Program-made: the position numbers and the translations under genes
The notes under the pieces: model-generated
Seen by the model: the letters and a program-made list of their open reading frames with translations, nothing else
What the model was told of the DNA's origin: nothing
The model's database searches: none
Shown here: positions 23,701 to 32,700 of the stretch, one piece after another
Position numbering within the stretch: position 1 is the first letter of the stretch
Layout: each line of letters begins with the position of its first letter
Assembly (NCBI GenBank): GCA_963681505.1
Contig: OY811975.1
Location: 6,315,490-6,379,489 of the forward strand
Source of the DNA: Eunapius fragilis
Taxonomy: Eukaryota; Porifera; Demospongiae; Spongillida; Spongillidae
DNA length: 64,000 nt
Direction: 5' to 3'

Positions 23701-26700
23701 CGCTAGCTGCATCTGGTTGTTAACCACCATTAGAGGCACTGCAATAGTCAACACCTTTTCCAATTGAAAGTGTTCACTAAAAAAGGCTAAGAAGTTAAAT
23801 TATGTGCTCCACAATCCCCACAATCATGTATAACAAAAAAAAATTTCACATGATAAAAGAGGACAGTTTGCATCATTAGCGCTAAAATTCTAGGAGGTCA
23901 TCATGTTTGCTAGCATGTGTTGATTGATCCCTTGTAAGGAAATTTGAAAAGAGATTTAGAACCAGTGATAAATGAGCTTGAAGAAAATATCCATTTCTGG
24001 CTAAAGAAATAAAGAAATAAAGTGTGACTACATTTCTAACAGCACGGTGTGCACTTTTCGGTATCAAAATTTCATGGATATACAGCTACAATCATTATTT
24101 CAAACAAGTCGAGTTTTCAAGCTGAGTCCCCTTCATCAGGATGTCTGGAAATTAAAGCATTGAATCCACTGAGGAACTATTTTAATAAATAAAAATTGTT
24201 CAATGCCCTATATAGAATGGAAGGCTAAGCAGATCTAAGTGTTATTGAATCGAAACTTTTCAGTCTCACTGTGAGTTCTTGTAAGTGGTGCCCTTAGCAG
24301 CATTTTCTACGATGACAGGAGAAGGGGGGGAGGGGTTAAACTAACTTTTGGCATGTGAAAAAGACTTTTCATGTTCATGCAATCTCACGTAATAGTATTC
24401 ATAAAGAGGCATGCCAGGCGGCTACTTGGAAGTGCTCATTGAAAGGAACTCAGACTACATATATCATTTAATTTTAATGTTTACTTTGTTCACCATACTT
24501 ATTGATTCCAGCATGAGTAAGAAGTGCCTGGTAAAATCCCAGTACCTGCAGGCCCAAGTCAGCTCTACTTGTGGGCATCTATGGCAGGCTCAACCTCCAT
24601 CTAGTGAAGCAAATGCTATTGCCATCCTCACCAGACATATTGTGAATTAACAATAGGTTATGTTTTTGTTTGTACTCCTGTATTACATGTATGTATTCAC
24701 TTTAATAATAATGAAGAACTGGGACCTCGTATGGGTCTTTTCATCAAATTGTCTGAGTGTGATTTTTTCAGTCCCCAAGGCAACCATTTGTTTCCACCTG
24801 CGGTGAAGTCATCAGTGAGTATTTTGCAAGCCTAACTTAGAGATCCTCGGGTACCAATAGGTGACTACATGTATTTGTATTATTCCCACTTCATAGCGGA
24901 GAAATGTTCGAAAGCAAAGGTTTTGCTCACTGCTTTAGTAGAGGTGGCAGCGACAGTGATCTTCACACTTCTCTTCTTTGCATATGTGGCAGTTATTGTA
25001 AATTAGTTCATTTAGCTAGAACCATCCTCCTAGTCTCTCATTTGAGTCCCTGCAGTTCTTTGACGAGGTAATACGTTGCTTATCTACTTGCATAGTAGTT
25101 GACATTCCAGATGATCACTGGCAGCAAGCACAACTTAGCCTCAGATTTGGAGGACCTGGCTTCCGCTCTCTATTGTATCACTCATGTGCTGCGTTCATCT
25201 CATCTCTGTGTTCTTCAGGTTTTGGTAGTATTAACAATCGCCATTTAGAGCAAAGGAACCTATTAAGGAACAACCAACTTCCATTGACTGATGCAGACAA
25301 ACTATGCATGCTAGAGAGACAATTTAAACACTGTTGGATAGAGAATTCAACGGAGATTACAACCATATTAACCATAGCAAATGTTGCATGAATTCTGGTA
25401 CTGAAAACTCACTTTTCGGCAAACATACCTCAATGTATGGGAAAGGTACCGAATAAGGAACAACCACATCAAAGGGTTGTTATATAAATACACAGCTGCA
25501 TGGGGTTTGCCTTGGGGAGGGGGGCGGGTGCTACCTGTTTACTAATGAAATCTTCAACTGCATTGTAGTCTAATTATGGCCTATATATAGGTTAGACACT
25601 GAAACCGAGGGATCTACGTGATTTAGAATCCCCGAGGGCCCTGAGCTGTAGCCTCCCGAGCGGTAGCGAGGGCGCTACTAAGGGTCCGAGGGGATTCTAA
25701 ATCACGTAGATCCCTCGGTTTCAGTGTCTAACCAATTTAGACAATAGCAACGCGTACGTAGCAACCAATACATTATCGCGCAACGCAATAACGATACCGG
25801 AAGGAATTCTAAGTGCCAGTGGGGGGGGGGATTCTAAGTGCCCGGGGCACTTAGAATCCCCCCCCCCCCCCCCCCCCCCCCGCTGGCACTTAGAGTCCCT
25901 CTCTAGGTTTCTACTGCGTTTAGATACCTGCAATTGACCAATCAGATTGCGCAAATCACTTCCGCTATTGTCTAAAAGCATAAAGGCTATTCTCCTGAGG
26001 TCGCTATGAAACCATAGTATCCTTGAACGTAAGGGGTGTGGGGGTGACGATTGAAGAGGTGTTCGAAGCTGCAAAGGCACTAGAGCCTGAGGAGGAAGGC
26101 TATTCGTTTAATTTTATTGTGCTTGACATCAGCGTTGAAAATAGAAACAGCACTAGTTAAAACATCTGTAAACTTAGTGGGTTAATCAGATTCATTGATC
26201 TGCGCATGAACAGTAAAAACAGTAAACCATAATGTTGATTAAGATTTTTAATGAGATTTAGTGTTCCTTAATAGGGGTGCGTTCCACATTCGGTTCCTTT
26301 GCTCTATTGAGTGCTATATCCATGTTCAATGCTCTTGTGTCCACTAATGATTCTATCACAGGAGTCGGTTTTTTCCTCTCCTATCTCTCAGCATGCCTTG
26401 TGTAAGAAGTTGGATGATCATATTTTCAGTCAATCTCGATGACTTCCTCTTCTGCCAATAAGGAGAGAATTGGCTGTGACGATGGCTACTGCTTGTGTTA
26501 GGTGAGCGAGTGGAAGTGGCCGCGGAAGCAGTTGCGATGATTCAGCCTCGGTTGGGGCCCTGTCATGAAAGAGCACCGCCCCATTTGAACATTTACCGGG
26601 CTTTGCTGGATGACATCAAGTGCATGCTCGCCCAGCCTTCACACACACGCAAAAACTTGCAGTGTGCATTGATGCCATTGCAGTGACAGCAAGGAGGTGT

Positions 26701-29700
26701 CCACTTCAGTCTTTTTGGGCTGGAGTTCTAGTACCGGTTGCGGTGATACACGAATATGCCCAGATGCTTGTAGTCAGCAACAAAGGTCCACGCATTTTCT
26801 TTTTACTACATGTATGTGTTTTAATTAACATTCCAGTGTGCATTACAATAATAAAAATATAATTCTAACACGCAGTCCATGAAAGAATTATATAGCAAAT
26901 TGTGAACTGCATGATACAAAAAGTTGTCACTGGTGTTTTTTAAGATTGTTTCTCATACCCTAATCATAGGTAGTGACTTTGCAACTACATGTATTAGTAT
27001 TTGAATCGTGCTCTACAGATGCAAGAAGACCAAATCGACTCCTGTTTTGCGAGGTCTTACTTTGTCCTTCGACCTGACAGTCCATAATGCGATCATTATG
27101 CGCGTAGATACAGGCATCCATTGAGATGTATTAGCAACCACTGATTTGAGCATGCCTTTAACTGTAAAATTTACACATTAGTATTTTAGGTATCGCTTAG
27201 AAACGTTTCTGTTTAAGTTTTTTGCACGCATATACATGCATATACGTTGATCAATCCCACCACACCCCCTCCCTCCCTGAATTGAGTGCATTCATCAATA
27301 ATGGCTGACCTTCAAAGTTTGCAATGCTGCTAACATAAGAAAGGAGCATGCAAAAGATGCAATTCTGGGATCGGCAGTGCATGTTGCAAATATGTGAAGC
27401 CTCAAGGTCATCCCAGGAAGATCCTGCATGACATTGAACCTATCAGGTTCAACGTGCCTCGCATTGCTCAGCCTAGTGTAGAGTTCTTAAGCTTTGAAGA
27501 CAAAACCCTGATTATAAGTTTGTGGAGCCAGTTAGTGAGGCTGAGTAGCCCTTTCCTGTACCATCAGACGCTGCATCAAGAGTGGACCAACAGGGAATAC
27601 ATTTTCAGCAGGTACAGACATGGTCAATGAAACATCATCACAGGCAAACATTGTTCGTATCCTTCCGTTGCTCGGTATATCAGAAAAAAGTGTGTTTAGT
27701 GATGTGAGGAGATTTCCCAGGGTACATGACATGAGAAAGGCCAAATTCAGGACCGATCTTAATGCAATGGATCTAAACCCAATCCAAAGAGTGTTCAGAG
27801 CAATGACATGCAGGAGTTTTGAAGATACTGGTTCCGGCTTGGAGTGTACATGTACCTGAACTGAAGAACTGGCAAAACGAGATTAAAATCTCAGGTGTAG
27901 CTGATAGTGAGGATTTTGATGACTCGGATGTTGAAGATGAGAAAAAAACCTTACGTGGTTTGAAAGAATCTGAGTAGCAGGCAGTGACAAGAAGCATTGC
28001 ACTTTCCATTGCAAACTGCGGTACTACTACATTTCACAATGCTTGGATATTGATGGCTCAGGTGATGATCTGAATTTCAATTAAATGTATCTCGTCTTGC
28101 TTGGTTAACAAAAAAGAGGGCCTTCCGTTCAAATAAGTGGAAAAACTTGGAACATGTCGATTCAATGAAGTCACTTGTGCTAAAGCACAATGTACTGGAG
28201 ATATTCAAAGAGTATGTGGCTGAACACAACACCAGATGATGTGATGTTCCACACATGAAGAAGCCTCTTTTTTATGAAATCACCAGGAATATAACTGGTG
28301 GAGGGAAGAAACAATGTACTCGAGCTGGAGTTGACGACATTAAAGTGAACTCTCATTCAGATAATTTTAGACAAAGTTATTGCTGTGGTTGCCCTGCATC
28401 CTCCATTGACCAAACTTCACAATCTCGCTGCTCTTATAAAGGTCAACTGTGTTTACCTTTCTTTCATATACATGTATGCTCAGCATGTATTGGAAGGAGT
28501 TATATGAAACCATTTCAAGGTTAGCAGAAAAAACCCTAATGCAATTGATGATTGTCAATCACAGCTAGTACAGTGTATGAAAAATCAAATGGATTTGTGT
28601 GCCAGAATTAATGGAAAAGTTTGTGACACTGAACAAAACATTACATCATCTCATTCACCGCAATATATTTTGGATCTTGCACATGAATATGCACCAAGCA
28701 TAGAATGATCAAGTGTGCATGGCCAGCTACAATATGAAGCATGCAGATGTCCCTTTTTATTTTACAACAATCTGAGACAAGCTGCACTCACAAGGTTTAC
28801 AGATGCAAGGAATCTGGTCACTGTGTCAGATGCTCTTATTACAATTCGTCAATTTGAGAGATGCACATTTCGATATATGGCACATGCTGTGCAAGATGTC
28901 CAGCAAGAGTATTTCATGAAGTAAGCAAGGTGCAAGATGAGTCCAAATACAGTGTATGTTGTTTTTGATTTCAAACAAAAGTTTTGGAGCCGTGGATTTA
29001 GGGAGGGAGGTGATTCCCATTATGGTAAGAAGGGCATGCAGTGGTTTGGGATGGGTGAGTTTGTCAAGATTGTGATTATCAATGAAGTTGGACATGATGG
29101 AATGCCCTCTGAAGATGGTGCATACCGTGAAGATGAAGGTGTACCCCATTAAGATGAAGGTGTGCTCCATGAAGACGGTGTGCCTCATGAAGATGGTGTG
29201 CCCCATGAAGATGAAGGTGTGCCGCATGAAGATGAAGGTGTGCTCCATGAAGCTGCTGTGCCTTATGAAGATGAAGGTGAATATGTTCTTTGAGGATGAC
29301 GATGCACCTTGTGATGATGGTGCATTCTATGAGGATGACAGTGCTTACATGTACATGGATGAGAGAAATGGAAGAATGGAAGATAATGAATGACACACAA
29401 ACAAATGAAGCTACAGATGTATGGGCAGAGGAAGACAGCTGTAGGCATGAAGGGATAGGTAGAGATGTGATGGAAGATACAAGCATGGATGACGTTTGAA
29501 AACATAGTACAAGGGGACGATGTAAGTGAAGATGAAGAAAAGGAAGATGATTGGGGGGTGGGGAGAGAGGGGGGAGGGACCGGTGGCCCGTGCCATCCCC
29601 CCTCCCACCCCCCCACCCCCCCTTTCATGATTCTACTTCTACATGTAGCGACAGTGAGCTAGGAAATGCAACAATGGAAGGTGATGAAGACTCACAATCA

Positions 29701-32700
29701 AACGAGCGTGATTAAAAATGATACATCAACGTTGGATGATAACAATGTTGATGGAACTGGGACACGACACCTCTTCTTCGACATCATGTGCAGGATGATG
29801 ATAATCTGATTCATTTGATGTATTGTCTTGTCTGAAAGCAGGACTTAATTCCAACAATATATAATGTGATACTCCAAAGTGGTAGTGCCAAAAAATTTGC
29901 AAACAAGGATATGAAGTTATTAGTCTTTCAGGTTGTCTCAGCAGCATCAATGAACCAGCTTGCATACTATCATAATGAAGCTGCAACAGGAATGGACATC
30001 TGTGATACTCATTCTGCACACATGCAAGCAAGGGTGGCAGCTTACATCTCTTAAGGAGAGGGAGGAAGTGAAAGTGTCAACTGCTAAATAACTGGCAGTT
30101 GCCCTCAACAATAAATGCGTGAAGGATACTACAGTACTTCTTGTTAAGCCAAAGCATGATGCCCCATTTATATCAGCCAAAGTGCCGGCCATCCAAGGTA
30201 TTTCAAACTCTATGCTGTTGAGTATGATGAAAAGAATCAAAAAGCGAAGTTTTTCGTAACTTAGGGCTGCTTATTCCTTCAATAAACAAAACCCGTAGCC
30301 AGAGCTCCACTTTCTAGTACAAGTGAAAATCCCTTTGATATGGTGGCATCAATTTTACTGGGTGCAAAGTGGTTTGGCACAATCTCGTTTGAGGGTAATT
30401 TCTTTCCAGGTTGGGCCCACAGTCGGAAAAACAAACGTAGCAATAAGGGTAGAAGAGTTCGTAGCTCAATGGTGGCATAAGGGAGAGGCTACAATTGTTG
30501 ATGGGAGGAAAACAAAAAGCCGTACTAAAGTATCTGCAGAGGCTGTGCAGTACCATCTAACACCACAGTATGATGAAGGACTTATACGACTGTCCGAGGT
30601 ACCAGTTGTTGCAAAAGTAAGTGCAGTGTACCAAAACATTGGTCAAACAAAACAAGATTCTGCCTAAGAAATGGGGTTGGCCAGAGGGAATGATGATTGT
30701 GACAAAAATAAATGCCAAGATCATTTACAGACATACACTGGGACTCAGAAAATTTGACCCATTTAAAGATGCCCTTGCTAAAAATGTAACTTAAAGAGCA
30801 AAAGCTGAAGGCCTCTGGCAACCAAGCAAAGTTAATTAAAAGTACATGTATACATGAGCATCTCAATACAATTGTATGTGATAAAATTGACTAAAATAAT
30901 CAATTGATTGCATTGCAATGCTGAATTTTGAAATTCAAATAGTCCATCACATTGTGCCTGCTACATCCTTCAGTCTCCCTCATAAAAGATGTGTACGTAG
31001 AAAGTTGAAGATGAACTTGGGGACACCAGTTTTAATATAATTATACCACAACACACACACACATACACATACAAACACACAAACTAAATTATTAAACACT
31101 CAAGTTAGCACGCTCGTACACATACCCAAACTCTTGTGCTAGACTACTTCATCAATTATTCATTACAGGCAGGCCATTTTGAGCAGTCTGGGAACTACAA
31201 CCACGGATTCACCTAGGGTTTTAGCGAATTCCAGAGTCATTTCTAGTACTAATGCAACAGATCCTTCTTGTAGACATGGAAAACCACACGATAGTAGTAT
31301 TAGTTAACTATGAGAATGCAAAAGAAAAAATGTACACTTTTGAGCAAACCGCTTGACCCGCTCAGTTTGGCAACGTATTGTGCCTCAACCACGGCAGGTA
31401 CAAATGTAATAAACCTGATTACTTTCATCCAAAGGATTGATCTAACATATTTAACAGAGCGTCTCCGTAATTTCAGACCCAAAATTTTGGGTGCTTGTAG
31501 GAGGTCATAAATTAGGGACGAATAGATATAAGCATCCTATAGTTTACTTGTGTCAGATAAACCTGTGATGTACTAAGAAACAACATTGCTTGTGATTCCA
31601 CTCGATGAGCTGAAGAACTATCCATCGTCAGAGATGAGTGGTTTGGGGGTTTGGTGCAATTTGGGTTTAGCGAAAATTTGCGTGAACTAGCTGTGAAAGA
31701 CAAATCTTATGTGTGTACATAAATCGAATAAGCAGGACATTAAGTAAGTGCGGCAATACATTAATGTTTCAGTCGAAAAACACTATTGCCTTTATATGCT
31801 TGGCTGCCACACGCAAGTCTGGGTACTAGTCAATTAATTCCGAAAGTAAACAGTACGGTACGATACGAAGCATGGCGGATTGTGGCCATCATGATGGAGC
31901 CTGCAAAGTTCCTGGTTGTCAAAGCAAATGCAAATACTGTCAATGTGCGTGTGATGGTGTACCCCCCCCCCCCCCCCCCCCGGAGGCAGCAATACTATGG
32001 ACAAGGGGACGGCCTAAGAAATCAGATGGCAGTGCATGCTGGGGGCACTCGAGCACTCAACAAGGCGTGCATCTAAGAAGGCAAGGAAGTCCATCACAGA
32101 TATGTTGTTGATGATGTACCTGATGCTGGCACGTCTTCAGCTATGGTGACAAGTGGAATATTAATTGAAACGAGGAAGGAAGTGTGGGACGCATTTGGTT
32201 TCACTGAATCTAACAGCAAAAGGGTTGGCAGCTGCTCTTGCTTGGGAAGGTGGCTTGCAGAATTCATTTGTGCAGCTTGTTTGCTTAGATTGACCAAAAC
32301 TTGCAAACCTAACCCTCATTATTGCCCCAGTTGTTGAAAAAATGAAGACGTAGATTGAATGACATTTTCTTTCTGGAAAGAATTGGACCGTGGGTATCTG
32401 CTGCCTTGTACGACATTGCAGTTGTACGCCAGACAGCAATTGCCTTCAAGGTACGAGTGTTCACCTACAGTGGAATCATGAGTGGCATTGTATTTGACTG
32501 CAATATTCAAGAGCAATCATTTGCACCAACTCAAGTTGATCAAGAAAGTGTCTTAGAAAATGTGCAGCTGCTCAAACTGAATTGGAGGCAGATTTACAAG
32601 ATCAAGATGTTGCCCCGAAGACGTTCCCAGCTGTCGAGCTTTACATGTTTTATGGCCCAGTGAATGATAAGTCCAAGCAAATGGTGACAGGAGTTAAAGT

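Larger units (their letters stand above)
27301..30810 (+). pseudogene. Decayed uncharacterised transposon-like gene with Cys-rich N-terminus
   Basis: I do not know a named family for this gene, but coherent protein segments follow each other on the plus strand. An MAD start is followed by a Cys-rich stretch ([14 protein letters not shown], then QGHPRK; 27,301-27,430). An [19 protein letters not shown] domain (about 28,720-28,780) leads to a run including [19 protein letters not shown]. Next come [20 protein letters not shown] (about 28,975) and an acidic HEDEGV repeat. [20 protein letters not shown] (about 29,960-30,020) and a basic C-terminal part follow. From memory, similar multi-copy proteins occur in sponges and cnidarians. 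The last motif resembles the region of the third catalytic acid of a DDE nuclease, which is only inference. Several stops and frame changes show decay. No TIRs were found. Confidence 0.5.

Noticed and set aside
25173-25391. 72-codon ORF as a host gene
   Set aside because: Its upstream in-frame context is the post-RT region of a LINE, so it belongs to that relic.
29079-29628. Minus-strand ORFs rich in His, Leu and Ser
   Set aside because: They are antisense to the acidic minisatellite in the decayed transposon-like gene.
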